64,000 bases of DNA from Mangrovimicrobium sediminis (GTDB lineage: Bacteria; Pseudomonadota; Gammaproteobacteria; Pseudomonadales; Halieaceae): positions 124,001-188,000 of the forward strand of contig NZ_SRLE01000005.1 of assembly GCF_004745945.1 (NCBI RefSeq), given 5' to 3'. Within the stretch, counting starts at the first letter, position 1, and the number at the start of each line of letters is the position of its first letter. The notes under the pieces are model-generated. The model saw only the letters and a program-made list of their open reading frames with translations, searched no databases and was not told where the DNA came from. Below, piece after piece: positions 36,673-46,534 of the stretch. A program made the translations under genes and the position numbers.

Positions 36673-39596
36673 CTCTTCAGCAGCAGCGTCTGGCCCGGGG
36701 CCGGCAGTGCCAGGCCCTTGCGATTGCGCTCGTGCTCGGCGAGCCATTGCAGGAACTCCCGCTCCGGCAGCGGTCGGCAGAAGAAGAACCCCTGGTAGCG
36801 TTCGCAGCCCTGCGACAACAGTGTGTCGCGCTGGTTGAGGTTTTCCACGCCCTCGGCGACCACCGGAATGCGCATGTGCTGGCCGATGGCGATCATGGAT
36901 TCCACCAGTGGGTGATCCACCGTGGTGTTCAATTCCGCGATGAACGATTTGTCGATCTTGAGCTGGTCCAGCGGCAGGTCGCGCAGGTAGGCCAGCGAGG
37001 AATAGCCGGTACCGAAGTCGTCCAGCGACACACGCAGGCCCATCGAGCGCAGCGTGGTCAGGCGATCGACCGCTTCGTCCAGGTCGTAGAGGAGGGCGGT
37101 CTCGGTCAGCTCAAGCATAATCAGCCCGGGGTCCACAGCGTATTTTTCCAGGGTGTTGCGCACCTGGTCGACGAAGTCGGCACGGTTGAACTGCCACGGA
37201 CAGACGTTGATGGAAATGTAGCCGTTGAAAGGCACACCGTTCTCGCGCCAGGTATTGAGCCGCGCGCAGGCCTGCTCGAAGACCCAGCGCCCGACGCTGT
37301 GAATCAGCCCGGTTTCCTCGGCGATGGGAATAAAGCTGTTGGGCATGATGTTGCCCATTTCGGGGTGCTCCCAGCGCAGCAGGGCCTCTGCACCGATGAC
37401 CTGCCCGCTGGCGTTGAGTTGGGGCTGGAAATAGATTTCCAGTTCCTGGTTGGACACGGCGCGGCGCAGGCCGTCTTCCAGCAGCAGTCGCCGCGCGGCG
37501 TTCTCCTGCATTTCCGGGCAGTAGAACTGGATGTTGGCGCGACCCAGGTGCTTGGCCCGGTACAGGGCCATGTCGGCGTGGCGCATGACGTCGAGCTCGG
37601 TTTCGCCGCCGTCCGGGAACAGTACCACGCCGATGCTGGCGCCCAGGGTGAACGCGCGCTCGTCGACGAACAGCGGGCTCAGCAGCTTGTCCATGACCTG
37701 TACGGCCATGGTGCGCGCGGTTTCCTCGGCGGAGGCGGATTCCTTCGCGTTGTGGCGCATGAGCACCACGAATTCGTCGCCACCCAGCCGCGACAGGAAG
37801 CCGCGCTCCCCGACCACGTCGCTCAGGCGCCGGGCCACCGCGCGCAGAACGTCGTCGCCGATATCGTGGGACAGGGCGTCGTTGATGGTCTTGAAGTGGT
37901 CCAGGTCGATCAGCAGCAGGGCGCCGGTATCGCCCGTATGGCGAACCTCGCGCAGGGTCTGCGACAGGCGCTCGTGCAGGTGTGCGCGGTTGGCCAGGCC
38001 GGTGAGATAGTCGTAGTAGGCCAGGCGGCGGATGTGTTTCTCCGCCTGCAGGCGGCGCAGTTCGGCGCCGGTGCGTGCGGCGAAGATCTCCAGGATCTCG
38101 CGTACCTGCTCGCTGTAGACCAGCGGCTTGGTATCCAGTACCGCGAGGATGCCGAGCGGTTTGCCCTCGGCGTCGTAGAACGGTGCGGCCAGGTAGCCCT
38201 CGATATCGAATTGTGTGAGCAGGTGATCCCCCGGGAACTCCTGCTGGACGCCGGAGGGGATGGCGATGGTGCCCTCGCGCAGCGCCCGCTCCGCGGGCGT
38301 GCCGGCCACGCGGAAGCTGAAGCCCCGGTCTTCGCTGCCGCGCGCCGCAACCGCCAGCGTGCAAACCAGGCTCCTGTCGTGCTCGTCAATGGTACCGACG
38401 TAGACGCAGTCCGCCTGGAACAACTCGGCCAGGCTCTCCACCAGCTTCTGGAAGAAACCCGACCCGGTGCTCGCCGCAACCCCCGCGGCGATCAGGCGGA
38501 TGCACTCCTCTGCGCGCTTTTCCTCGCTGACGTCCTCGTTCAGGGCGACCATCGAATTGACCTTGCCGTCGCGATTGCGGATCGGGTACAGGTGGGTGCG
38601 AATCCAGCGGTCGTGCAGCGGTGTGTCCGAGTGGCCGATATGCGTGGGTGTATGCAGGATCGGCGGGATCACCCTCGAATCGCCGGCGAAGCTGCCCATC
38701 AGCAACTCGCGCAGTTCATCGTCGACCATCTTCTCATCCCGGAAAATGCTGTAGTCCTTGAGATCCTCGACCGTTTTTCCCCACAGGCGCTCCCAGGCCG
38801 GGTTGGCGCTCACCGTGTAGCCGTCCGGTGACAGGAACTGCATGCTGATCGGCGATTGCTCCACCAGTGAGCGGAAGTGGCGCTCGGAATTCTGTAGCCG
38901 CAAATGGGTTTCGCGCCCCAGCGACATGCTCATCAGGGTGACGATGGTCAGGAAGCCGAACGGACCCAGGTCGATGAAGTTAATGATCGAGAAGCGCGCC
39001 ATCAGGCCCTGTACGGTGCACAGCAGGAACAGGATACAGGCCAGCGCGATGCGCAGCGTGCGCTCCTGGCCGTGGTTGAGGTAGTAGGTGCGCGCCGCGT
39101 AAATGCCGTAGCCCAGCTGTAGCAGCATGGCCACCATGACCGGAATCGCCCACGGCCCGACGGAGCCGCTGCCCGAGGTGATTATGTCCCCCCAGGGCAG
39201 GCGCTGGAATTGTATGCCGTCAAACGAGAAGTAGTGCAGCGTATAGGGCGCGAGGTTATTGATGACGATGACCACGCCGCTGACCGCGGTATTGAGGTAG
39301 AGGAACCACTTCGGCCGCAGCCCCGAGTTTTCCGCGACAAACCAGGGGAACAGTATAAAAAATGCAAATATCGCGTTGAGACTCCAACGCAGGTTGCTGA
39401 TGTACGCTTCGGCGGTGGATGCCTGCAGGCTATGGGCGTAGAAAATGGCATAGGGCACGAGCAGCGCACACATTGCCGAGAACATGAGGTGGCTGCGTTC
39501 GCGCGGCTTTTGCAGGCCCACACTCAGATGATTGATCGAAGCGTAGGCGCAGATGCCAGCGAGGGTGTAGTAAATACCGGTCGCTAGAGCGGTCAT
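36660..39596 (-). CDS. Membrane PAS-GAF-GGDEF-EAL cyclic-di-GMP protein
   Basis: A 978-residue signalling protein for making or breaking cyclic-di-GMP. Residues 1-230 hold about seven membrane helices. A PAS domain (about 240-365, SLVEQSPISMQFLSPDGYTV) and a GAF domain (about 375-520) follow. The GGDEF motif is intact at 605-609 (LGGDEFVVL), with no RxxD inhibition site before it. The EAL domain is complete: EAL at 737-739, SINVCPWQF, ELTETALLYD, DDFGTGYSSL, LKIDKSF, VAEGVE and QGFFFCRP, so phosphodiesterase activity is expected. Both activities may exist; the N-terminus suggests a membrane-borne signal. A hairpin lies just before its ribosome binding site. Confidence 0.92.
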   Translation of the reverse strand: MTALATGIYYTLAGICAYASINHLSVGLQKPRERSHLMFSAMCALLVPYAIFYAHSLQASTAEAYISNLRWSLNAIFAFFILFPWFVAENSGLRPKWFLYLNTAVSGVVIVINNLAPYTLHYFSFDGIQFQRLPWGDIITSGSGSVGPWAIPVMVAMLLQLGYGIYAARTYYLNHGQERTLRIALACILFLLCTVQGLMARFSIINFIDLGPFGFLTIVTLMSMSLGRETHLRLQNSERHFRSLVEQSPISMQFLSPDGYTVSANPAWERLWGKTVEDLKDYSIFRDEKMVDDELRELLMGSFAGDSRVIPPILHTPTHIGHSDTPLHDRWIRTHLYPIRNRDGKVNSMVALNEDVSEEKRAEECIRLIAAGVAASTGSGFFQKLVESLAELFQADCVYVGTIDEHDRSLVCTLAVAARGSEDRGFSFRVAGTPAERALREGTIAIPSGVQQEFPGDHLLTQFDIEGYLAAPFYDAEGKPLGILAVLDTKPLVYSEQVREILEIFAARTGAELRRLQAEKHIRRLAYYDYLTGLANRAHLHERLSQTLREVRHTGDTGALLLIDLDHFKTINDALSHDIGDDVLRAVARRLSDVVGERGFLSRLGGDEFVVLMRHNAKESASAEETARTMAVQVMDKLLSPLFVDERAFTLGASIGVVLFPDGGETELDVMRHADMALYRAKHLGRANIQFYCPEMQENAARRLLLEDGLRRAVSNQELEIYFQPQLNASGQVIGAEALLRWEHPEMGNIMPNSFIPIAEETGLIHSVGRWVFEQACARLNTWRENGVPFNGYISINVCPWQFNRADFVDQVRNTLEKYAVDPGLIMLELTETALLYDLDEAVDRLTTLRSMGLRVSLDDFGTGYSSLAYLRDLPLDQLKIDKSFIAELNTTVDHPLVESMIAIGQHMRIPVVAEGVENLNQRDTLLSQGCERYQGFFFCRPLPEREFLQWLAEHERNRKGLALPAPGQTLLLKSYAS

Positions 39597-39609
39597 TCTC
39601 GTTTATCCC

Positions 39610-39628
39610 CTTGCACTCCGCGTGCAAG
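39610..39628 (-). promoter_or_regulatory. Hairpin upstream of the GGDEF-EAL start
   Basis: CTTGCAC and GTGCAAG are perfect 7-bp arms around a five-base loop. On the minus strand the stem is followed at once by GGGG, the likely ribosome binding site, then the ATG at 39596. It could be an operator or an mRNA element affecting translation. Confidence 0.4.
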
Positions 39629-39812
39629 TCCCTGCCGTTATACCGACATTGGCGCTGTCGGGTGCGCATGTTTTGTATGGTAGGGAGATCTGCCTGAAAA
39701 CCAATCGAAAACAGCACTGTGACGGGGGTTAGATGCAATTTCTGCTACCGGAGTCTCATTCCTGGAGCGTGGGGGGGCTCAAGTCGCGGATTCTACGAGA
39801 TAGCTGCGGCGG

Positions 39813-40700
39813 TCACCGGGAGGTCTGCGCAACAGCGCGCACGCCGTCGAGTTTGGCGCACAGGCGCGTGGCGCCCTCGGCGATGCGTGCGGTGGGCCGC
39901 TGCAGCAGGTCCGGATCCACGTGCACCAGTGCATCGTTGCGCACCGCCCGCAGCTCGGGGAAACGCAGCCACTCGTCCAGCCACTCCGGGCGCGAGCGGT
40001 CCATGCCGCTGGCGACGATGACCTCGGGGTCGGCGGCCAGCACCGCTTCGATATTGACCCGGGGCGCCAGCGGAGCGAGCTCGGCGAAGATGTTCTGCGC
40101 CGCGCACAGCTCCAACACCTGGCTGATCATGTGCTCGCCGTTGACGGTCTGTAGCGGCTGATTCCAGATCTCGTAGAAGGCGCGCAGGCGTCGGGCACTT
40201 GCGTAGCGTTCGCGCAGTGCGGCGATGCGCGCCTCGAAGGCAGCGGCGGCAGCCTCCGCGGTGTCGCGGGTGCCGGCCAGCGCGCCGATGGCGCGAATGC
40301 TGCTGGCGATATCGGCGAAGCTGCGCGGTTCGCTGACGTAGGTCGGTACGCCCAGGCGCTCCAGCCCGGCCAGCCCGGTCAGGCCGTTGCCTGAACCCCA
40401 CAGAATCACCAGGTCCGGGCGCATGGCGACCACCGCCTCCAGGCTCCAGGCGAAGGCGCTGCCGACCTGCGGCAGCTCGCGCGCGGGTTCCGGGTAGTCG
40501 CTGTAGCTGACCACGCCGACCAGCCGGTCGCCGGCGCCGGCGCTGTACACGTTCTCCACGCTGTGCGGCGCGAGGGCGACGATGCGTTGGGCCGGCGCAT
40601 CGAGCGCGACCGTGCGCCCGCTGGCATCCACCGCGCTGGGTCCGGCCTGTGCGACCTGTACCAGCATCGCCAGCAGCAGTGCGCAACCGCGGCGCCTCAC
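39813..40700 (-). CDS. btuF: Cobalamin-binding periplasmic protein BtuF
   Basis: The periplasmic binding protein (295 residues) that delivers vitamin B12 to the BtuCD importer. A signal peptide (GCALLLAMLVQVAQAG) precedes two lobes. The sequence RIVALAPHSVENVYSAGAGDRLVGVVSYSDYP is very close to the BtuF pattern (RVVSLAPH, VVGVVSYSDYP), and MRPDLVILWGSGN and FYEIWNQPLQTVNGEHMISQVLELC also match. It overlaps btuD by four bases and is the last gene of the riboswitch-led operon. About 215 bases separate it from the GGDEF-EAL gene; I see no clear terminator there. Confidence 0.93.
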   Translation of the reverse strand: MRRRGCALLLAMLVQVAQAGPSAVDASGRTVALDAPAQRIVALAPHSVENVYSAGAGDRLVGVVSYSDYPEPARELPQVGSAFAWSLEAVVAMRPDLVILWGSGNGLTGLAGLERLGVPTYVSEPRSFADIASSIRAIGALAGTRDTAEAAAAAFEARIAALRERYASARRLRAFYEIWNQPLQTVNGEHMISQVLELCAAQNIFAELAPLAPRVNIEAVLAADPEVIVASGMDRSRPEWLDEWLRFPELRAVRNDALVHVDPDLLQRPTARIAEGATRLCAKLDGVRAVAQTSR

Positions 40701-41476
40701 AGCTGCACCACCAGCGGTCGCTGCGACACCGGGTGGGAGAGAATCTGCACCTGGATGCCGAACACCGCGGTAAACAGCGCGGGAGTCAGTACCGTGGCCG
40801 GTTCACCGCAGGCGACCTGGGCGCCGTCCTGCATGACCAGCAGGTGGTCGGCACGCGCCGCCAGCAGGTTGAAATCGTGGCTGGCGATGACCACCGCGCA
40901 ACCCTCGGCTGCGACCCGCGCGACCACGTCCAGCACCATGTGCTGGTGGGCCGGGTCCAGGGCCGCGCTGGGTTCGTCCAGCAGCAACAGCCGCGTCGGG
41001 GCGTCCTGCGCCCGCCACACCTGGGCGACGGCGCGCGCCAGTTGTACCCGCTGGCGCTCGCCGCCGGACAACTGGGTGTAGCGCCGCTCGCGCAGGGCGG
41101 CGGTATCCGTCGCCGCCAGCACTTCCTCGAGGATGGCGCGGTCGGCGGCGCGACCCGAGGCGTGCGGGATGCGCCCCAGCTGTATGACCTCGGCCACAGT
41201 AAAGGGAAAGTTCAGGCTGGCGTGCTGGGTCTGCATGGCCAGCGCCCGCGCCCGCGCTTCCCGTGGCCAGTCGCGCAACTCGCGGCCGGCGAGCCGGATG
41301 CTGCCACCGCTGGTGCCGACGCCGCCGGCCAGACAGTGCAGCAGGCTGCTCTTGCCGGCGCCGTTGGGGCCGATCAGGCCGAGTACCTCGCCGCTGGCCA
41401 GCCGGAAATCGATACCGTGCAGCAGGGGCGGGCCGTAGGGCGCGGCGCCCAGTGCGCTGACCTCGAGCGCGTTCAT
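40697..41476 (-). CDS. btuD: Cobalamin ABC transporter ATPase
   Basis: The ATP-hydrolysing subunit (259 residues) of the B12 importer. Walker A is IGPNGAGKSSLL, the signature is TQLSGGERQRVQLARAVAQ, Walker B is RLLLLDEPSAALD and the switch His is in VVIASHDFNLLA. The stretch MQTQHASLNFPFTVAEVIQLGRIPH resembles heme ATPase HmuV as well, so heme is the main alternative. The riboswitch and cob genes in the same operon make cobalamin far more likely. It overlaps btuC and btuF by four bases each. Confidence 0.92.
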   Translation of the reverse strand: MNALEVSALGAAPYGPPLLHGIDFRLASGEVLGLIGPNGAGKSSLLHCLAGGVGTSGGSIRLAGRELRDWPREARARALAMQTQHASLNFPFTVAEVIQLGRIPHASGRAADRAILEEVLAATDTAALRERRYTQLSGGERQRVQLARAVAQVWRAQDAPTRLLLLDEPSAALDPAHQHMVLDVVARVAAEGCAVVIASHDFNLLAARADHLLVMQDGAQVACGEPATVLTPALFTAVFGIQVQILSHPVSQRPLVVQL

Positions 41477-42486
41477 CCGCCAATCCCGTAGTCGCGCCGC
41501 TGGCGCAGCAGGGAAATGAAGAACGGCACGCCGACGATGGCGGTGACCACGCCCACCGGCAGTTCCATGGGCGCCACGGCGGTGCGCGCGAGGGTGTCCG
41601 CCAGCAACAGCAGGAGCGCGCCGGCCTGGGCAGACGCCGGCAACAGGTAGCGGTGGTCCGGGCCGATCAGCAGGCGCACGATATGCGGGACCACCAGGCC
41701 GACGAAGGCGATGGTGCCCGCCAGCGCGACGGAACAACCCACCGCGAGTGCGACCAGCAATATGATGGCGCGCTTGGTGCGCTCTACCGGCACGCCGAGG
41801 TAGCGCGCCTCGGACTCGCCCAGCAGCAGGGCGTTGAGGGCGGTGGCAAACCGCGGCAACAGGCCGATGGTGACACCGCCCACCAGTAGCGCGACCAGCG
41901 CGCGGGGGAAGTCCGCGCCATCCAGCCCGCCCATGCGCCACAGGCTGATGCGGCGCAGCACCTCGTTGCTGGAATACAGTTCCAGGATATTGCCGCCGGC
42001 GCCGGCCAGCGCCGTAATGGCGATGCCCGCCAGCAGCATGGTCGCCACCGAGGTGCCCATCTCGCTGCGCGCCAGGCGGTAGACCAGCAGCACGGCGAGC
42101 ATGCCGCCGATGAAAGCGCCGGCGGACACCAGGGTGAGGCCGAGGGCGCCGTGAATCAGGGGCGCGGCCAGCGCGATCAGGCAACTGGCGCCGAGGGAGG
42201 CGCCGGCGGTCACGCCGATCAGCGAGGGGTCCGCCAGCGGATTGCGAAACATGCCCTGCATCGCTGCGCCGCTGATGCCGAGCATGGCGCCGACCAGCGC
42301 CGCCATCAGCGCACGCGGCAGGCGGATCTGCTGCACGATGGCCGCGGTACCGCCGGCCTCGCCCGGGCTGAACAGGGCCGCCAGGCTCTCCCCCGGCCCG
42401 AGGCTGACGCTGCCCATGGCCAGCGCCGCGAGCAGCGCGACGGGCAGGGCGGCAAACTGCAGGCCGATCAGCCGGGCGGGGCGCAT
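41473..42486 (-). CDS. btuC: Cobalamin ABC transporter permease (FecCD family)
   Basis: The membrane subunit (337 residues, about ten helices) of the B12 importer. Family signatures include [46 protein letters not shown] and the C-terminal [22 protein letters not shown], which contacts the ATPase, and [22 protein letters not shown]. The start overlaps the 3' end of cobQ by 19 bases, and the end overlaps btuD. FecCD permeases carry siderophores, heme or B12; the operon fixes the last. Confidence 0.92.
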   Translation of the reverse strand: MRPARLIGLQFAALPVALLAALAMGSVSLGPGESLAALFSPGEAGGTAAIVQQIRLPRALMAALVGAMLGISGAAMQGMFRNPLADPSLIGVTAGASLGASCLIALAAPLIHGALGLTLVSAGAFIGGMLAVLLVYRLARSEMGTSVATMLLAGIAITALAGAGGNILELYSSNEVLRRISLWRMGGLDGADFPRALVALLVGGVTIGLLPRFATALNALLLGESEARYLGVPVERTKRAIILLVALAVGCSVALAGTIAFVGLVVPHIVRLLIGPDHRYLLPASAQAGALLLLLADTLARTAVAPMELPVGVVTAIVGVPFFISLLRQRRDYGIGG

Positions 42487-43943
42487 TGGCTGCCCGCCGC
42501 GGGCGCGGCGTCGACCCCTTGCGGCAGCAGCGCCGCGAGGTCCAGGTGTTGTTCGAGACAGTCGGCCAGGCGCTCGATCTCCCGTTCGCGCAGGGCCTCC
42601 ATGTCGATAGTGTGCACGGTATCCAACCCGGCCCAGCGCAGCAGGGCGTTGCAGGCGTCAGGTGAGTCGAACAGGCCGTGCAGGTAGGTGCCGGCGACCT
42701 GACCGTCCGCGGACAGCGCGCCGTCCCAGCCACCGTCTTCCAATTGCACGAAACCGCTGGCGTCGCTCGCCAGTACGCTCTCGCCGCAGTGAATCTCGTA
42801 GCCGCTGACTGCGCAGTCGAGTGCCGGGATGCGTCCGCGGGTGTGGCGCAGGACCTTGCCCTCGCGCAGCGTGGTGACCAGCGGCAGCAGGTCCAGGCCC
42901 GTGCTGCTGCCCGCATCGGCCTCCACGCCCTGCGGGTCGTCGATGCGCTGCCCGAGCATCTGCAGCCCGCCGCACAGGCCCAGCAGTTTGCCGCCGTAGC
43001 GCAGGTGGCGCTGCAGGTAGTCCGGCCAGCCGTTGTCGCGCAGCCAGGCGAGGTCCGCGCGCACGTTCTTGCTGCCGGGCAGGATCACCAGGTCCGCCGG
43101 TGGCGGTTGTTCGCCGGCGCCAACGTAGCGCAGGTCCACCTCCGGGTGCTGGCGCAGGGCGTCGAGGTCGGTGTGATTGGAGATGCGCGGCAGCACCGGT
43201 ACGACCACGCGCAGGCCCTGCCCGCGGCTTTGCTGCGCGGTGTCGATGGCGTCCTCTGCATCCAGGCGCAGGTTGTGCAGGTAGGGGATGACGCCGAGCA
43301 CGGGCTTGCCGGTGCGTGCCTCCAGCCAGTCCAGGCCCGGCTGCAGCAGGCCGAGGTCGCCGCGAAAGCGATTGATGACAAAGCCGGTGACGCGCTCGCG
43401 TTCGGACGGCGAGAGTAATTCCAGGGTGCCGACCAGGTGCGCGAAGACGCCGCCGCGGTCGATGTCGGCGACCAGGATCACCGGGATGTCAGCGGCCTCG
43501 GCGAAGCCCATGTTGGCGATGTCGCGCTCGCGCAGGTTGATCTCCGCGGGGCTGCCGGCGCCCTCCACCAGCAGGTACTCGTGCTGCGCCTGCAGTCGCT
43601 CCCAGGCGGCCATCACCGCGGCCATGGCGATGCGCTTGTAGTCGTGGAAGCCGGCGGCCTCCATGTCGCGCAGCGGCCGGCCGGCGACAATGACCTGGGC
43701 GCGGGTATCGCTGGAGGGCTTGAGCAGTACCGGGTTCATGTCGGCGTGGGGTGCGATGCGCGCCGCCTGTGCCTGCAGCGCCTGGGCGCGGCCGATCTCG
43801 CCGCCTTCGGGGGTGACCGCGCTGTTCAGGGACATGTTCTGCGGCTTGAACGGGGCGACGCGCAGGCCGCGGCGCGCGAGCACGCGGCACAGGCCGGTGA
43901 CCAGTGCGCTCTTGCCGGCGTCCGAGGTGGTGCCCTGCACCAT
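42468..43943 (-). CDS. cobQ: Cobyric acid synthase
   Basis: Amidates four side chains of adenosylcobyrinic acid a,c-diamide using glutamine and ATP (491 residues). The N-terminal P-loop-like domain starts [20 protein letters not shown] and contains [31 protein letters not shown] and [25 protein letters not shown]. The C-terminal glutamine amidotransferase has its Cys in [16 protein letters not shown]. Most family members have a few residues before MVQGT; here no other start codon is available after the cobO stop. No other corrin-ring gene is in the window, so the substrate source is open. Confidence 0.94.
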   Translation of the reverse strand: MVQGTTSDAGKSALVTGLCRVLARRGLRVAPFKPQNMSLNSAVTPEGGEIGRAQALQAQAARIAPHADMNPVLLKPSSDTRAQVIVAGRPLRDMEAAGFHDYKRIAMAAVMAAWERLQAQHEYLLVEGAGSPAEINLRERDIANMGFAEAADIPVILVADIDRGGVFAHLVGTLELLSPSERERVTGFVINRFRGDLGLLQPGLDWLEARTGKPVLGVIPYLHNLRLDAEDAIDTAQQSRGQGLRVVVPVLPRISNHTDLDALRQHPEVDLRYVGAGEQPPPADLVILPGSKNVRADLAWLRDNGWPDYLQRHLRYGGKLLGLCGGLQMLGQRIDDPQGVEADAGSSTGLDLLPLVTTLREGKVLRHTRGRIPALDCAVSGYEIHCGESVLASDASGFVQLEDGGWDGALSADGQVAGTYLHGLFDSPDACNALLRWAGLDTVHTIDMEALREREIERLADCLEQHLDLAALLPQGVDAAPAAGSQCAPPG

Positions 43944-43960
43944 CAGTGCAGCGGGCGGTT

Positions 43961-44569
43961 TCAGAAGTCCACGCCCCGGCGCGCCATCACGCCCGCGCGG
44001 AAGGCGTGCTTGACGTCCTTCACCTCGGACACGGTATCCATCACCGCCTGCAGCGCGGCGCCGCCGCCGCGGCCGGTGACCACCACGCTCTGCTCGCGCG
44101 GGCGTTCGCGGATAACGCCGGTCACCTCGTCTTCGTCGAGGTAGCCGTAGGCCAGCATGTAGGTGAGTTCATCCAGCACCACCAGGTCGAAAGCGGGGTT
44201 TTCCAGCATCGGCCGGGCCAGGGCCCAGGTGCGCCGGGCCGCGGCCATATCCGCCTCGCGGTCCTGGGTGTCCCAGGTAAAGCCAGTGCCCATCTGGTGA
44301 AACTCCACCTGCGGGCAGTGCTCGCGCAGGTAGATCTCCTCGCCGGACAACTGCTGGCCCTTGATGAACTGCACCACGCCTACCTTCTGGCCATAGCCGA
44401 GCGCGCGCATGACCATGCCGAAGGCGGAGCTGGACTTGCCCTTGCCGTTGCCGGTAACCAGCACCGCCACGCCGCGCTCCTCGCTGGCCGCCTCGATGTT
44501 GGCGTCCACCTTCGCCTTCTGTTTTTCCATCGACGCCTTGTGCCTGGCGTTCTTGCGTTCCTCGCTCAT
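43961..44569 (-). CDS. cobO: Corrinoid adenosyltransferase CobO/BtuR
   Basis: Transfers the adenosyl group of ATP to cob(I)alamin or cobyrinic acid diamide (202 residues), forming the coenzyme. The P-loop is [21 protein letters not shown], and the characteristic stretches [31 protein letters not shown] and [14 protein letters not shown] are present. It lies between btuB and cobQ, so freshly imported corrinoid can be converted at once. The basic N-terminal helix ([19 protein letters not shown]) is common in this family. Confidence 0.94.
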   Translation of the reverse strand: MSEERKNARHKASMEKQKAKVDANIEAASEERGVAVLVTGNGKGKSSSAFGMVMRALGYGQKVGVVQFIKGQQLSGEEIYLREHCPQVEFHQMGTGFTWDTQDREADMAAARRTWALARPMLENPAFDLVVLDELTYMLAYGYLDEDEVTGVIRERPREQSVVVTGRGGGAALQAVMDTVSEVKDVKHAFRAGVMARRGVDF

Positions 44570-44599
44570 GCTGCGGCCTCTCTCATGCTTCAGTCATGC

Positions 44600-46453
44600 T
44601 CAGAAGGTGTAGCGTACGCCGGCGTAGGCAGCGGCGCCGCTGGTATTGTAGGTCGGCACTTCCTCGTAGTCCTCGTCGAGCAGGTTCTCCGCGCGCACGT
44701 AGATGTCCAGCCCCTGCAGCAGCGCGAAGCTGGCGCGGGCGTCGACTACGGTGTAATCGTCCATCGGCCGGCCGTCCAGGCCCACCGCGTCGCGCGCCAG
44801 CCGCGCGTCCACCCCGATGCGCAGGCGGTCGCCCAGGCCGCGCCAGGTGAGGCCGAGGTTGGCCAGGTGCTCCGGCCGGTAGACGCGCGGGTTGCCGTCC
44901 GCCGCCTCGGTGTCGTTCCAGGTGTAGTTGCCGGTGAGGCTCAGGCTGGCCAGCACCGGCCACTCGGCGATCAGCTCCACGCCCCGGGAGCGGGCCTCGC
45001 CATCGCCCTGCAGGTAGCCGGAATAGGCGAACAGGTCGAAGTACAACTCGTCCTCGACGCGTTGGTCGAAGTACACCGCCTCCAGGTACAGCCCGTCGTT
45101 GCCAAACCAGGATACGGCGAGATCGTAGCCGGCGCTCTCCTCGGCATCCAGTTCGGTGCCCGCGGCGGGGGGGTAGGCGTAGGGACCCGCGTTGTAGGCG
45201 ATCTCGTACAGGCTGGGCGCGCGGAAGCCGGTGCCGTAGGTGCCGCGCAATTTCACGTCGCCGCTGCCGGTCGGAACCAGGTAGGCGGCGCTCGCCCGCC
45301 AGGAGGTGTAGCTGCCGAAGTCGTCGTTGTCGTCGTAGCGGGCGCCCACGGTGACGTACAGCCGGTCGGTCCAGCTGCCCTGGTACTCCAGGTAGTAACC
45401 GTCCTGGTCGCGGCTTTCGCCGTCGCTGCCGTCCTCCAGGTGTTCGGTCTGCAGGTCGGCGCCGTAGACCAGTTGCAGCGCATCGCTGGCGCGGAAGCTG
45501 CCCAGGTAGCTCCAGCGCTCCAGAGAACCTTCATTGGCGAAGGCCTCGATGCCGTTGGAGAAGTTGGTGCGCTCGGTGCGGCTATCGTTGTAGGCCAGTT
45601 CATGGCTGAGCCGCTCGCCGCGCCACTGCGCACCGGCGCGCCAGGCGCGCTGGCTGTACTCGTCGCGGCAGTCGTTGGTGCTGGAGAAATCCAGCGCGTC
45701 ATAGCAGCCGTCGTACTCGCTCTCGCCGTCGACGTCGTGGCCGGCCAGCGACAGGGTGAGCGCATCGGTCGGGCGCCAGGCGACGCGGCCGTGCAGGCTG
45801 GTGTTGTCGTAGCTGTCCTCGTCCTGCTCGACCTGGTCGTTGCTGCTGGCGTTGAAGCCATCGGCGGAGAAGTCGGCGGCGGAGAGGTTGCCCTCGAACT
45901 GCTCGCTGCCGTAGGCGAGGTTACCCGCCAGCTGCGCGGTGCCGTAGCGGCCGCCCTCGGCGCTGGCGTCGCCGCTGAAGCCGTCGCGCGGCGCGTGGGT
46001 GGTGATGTTGATCACCCCGCCAGCGTCGGCGCCGTACATCATGCCCTGCGGGCCGCGCAGGATCTCGACCCGCTGCACCCCGGCGCTGAGCAACTGCTCC
46101 ATGCGCGGCGAGTACTGCGGCGAGCTGGTGTCGGAGATATCGATGCCGTCGAGGAAAACCCTGGTGCGGTAGCCCTCCTCGCCGCGGATGCGCAGGGTGG
46201 ACAACTTGCCGGCGCCGCCGTTATTGCTGACAGCGACACCGGGCTGGGTACGCAGCACGTCCTGCAGGCTGAAAAAGCCCAGCGACTGGATTTCCTCGGC
46301 GGTGATGACCGAGACCGAGGTGCCCACCTGGCGCAGCGGTGTGGGGATGCGCGAGGAAGTGACGACCATTTCCTCGAGGCTGGTCTGGGCGGTGGCTGGC
46401 AGCGCGAGACAGGCGCAGGCTGCGAGCAGCGGGTAAGCGGGTTTGAAGTGCAT
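44600..46453 (-). CDS. btuB: TonB-dependent vitamin B12 receptor BtuB
   Basis: Outer-membrane receptor (617 residues) for cobalamin. A signal peptide (YPLLAACACLALPATAQ) is followed by the TonB box region SLEEMVVTSSRIPTPL and a plug domain (TSVSVITAEEIQSLGFFSLQDVLRTQPGV, TLRIRGEEGYRTRVFLDGIDI). The beta-barrel carries repeated aromatic strands and ends YAGVRYTF with the terminal Phe needed for barrel assembly. Asp-rich loops (EQDEDSYDN, DDNDDF) could bind calcium as in E. coli BtuB. I chose ATG 46453 because GAGGAA lies just upstream. Expression is probably governed by the riboswitch and the hairpin over this site. Confidence 0.94.
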   Translation of the reverse strand: MHFKPAYPLLAACACLALPATAQTSLEEMVVTSSRIPTPLRQVGTSVSVITAEEIQSLGFFSLQDVLRTQPGVAVSNNGGAGKLSTLRIRGEEGYRTRVFLDGIDISDTSSPQYSPRMEQLLSAGVQRVEILRGPQGMMYGADAGGVINITTHAPRDGFSGDASAEGGRYGTAQLAGNLAYGSEQFEGNLSAADFSADGFNASSNDQVEQDEDSYDNTSLHGRVAWRPTDALTLSLAGHDVDGESEYDGCYDALDFSSTNDCRDEYSQRAWRAGAQWRGERLSHELAYNDSRTERTNFSNGIEAFANEGSLERWSYLGSFRASDALQLVYGADLQTEHLEDGSDGESRDQDGYYLEYQGSWTDRLYVTVGARYDDNDDFGSYTSWRASAAYLVPTGSGDVKLRGTYGTGFRAPSLYEIAYNAGPYAYPPAAGTELDAEESAGYDLAVSWFGNDGLYLEAVYFDQRVEDELYFDLFAYSGYLQGDGEARSRGVELIAEWPVLASLSLTGNYTWNDTEAADGNPRVYRPEHLANLGLTWRGLGDRLRIGVDARLARDAVGLDGRPMDDYTVVDARASFALLQGLDIYVRAENLLDEDYEEVPTYNTSGAAAYAGVRYTF

Positions 46454-46454
46454 G

Positions 46455-46501
46455 TGATTCCTCAATAGCCGGTAAATAGTGGCGATTGAGGGAGGGAATC
46501 A
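46455..46501 (-). promoter_or_regulatory. Hairpin sequestering the btuB ribosome binding site
   Basis: TGATTCCTCAAT (46455-46466, plus strand) is complementary to ATTGAG-ggag-GGAATCA (46485-46501), with a four-base bulge and an 18-base loop. In the mRNA this stem covers the GAGGAA binding site right before the ATG. It is the expected off-state of a translational B12 switch. Confidence 0.65.
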
Positions 46502-46534
46502 GGAAACGCGACGCGGGATCGAGCGACCTTGAAT

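Noticed and set aside
40697-42486. Heme importer (HmuUV) as the identity of the ABC permease and ATPase
   Set aside because: The ATPase resembles HmuV locally, but the binding protein matches BtuF and the operon has a cobalamin riboswitch, btuB, cobO and cobQ.
43904-46468. 854-codon open frame on the plus strand across btuB and cobO
   Set aside because: It lies antisense to two strongly recognised genes, has no family character, and is expected in GC-rich DNA where stop codons are rare.
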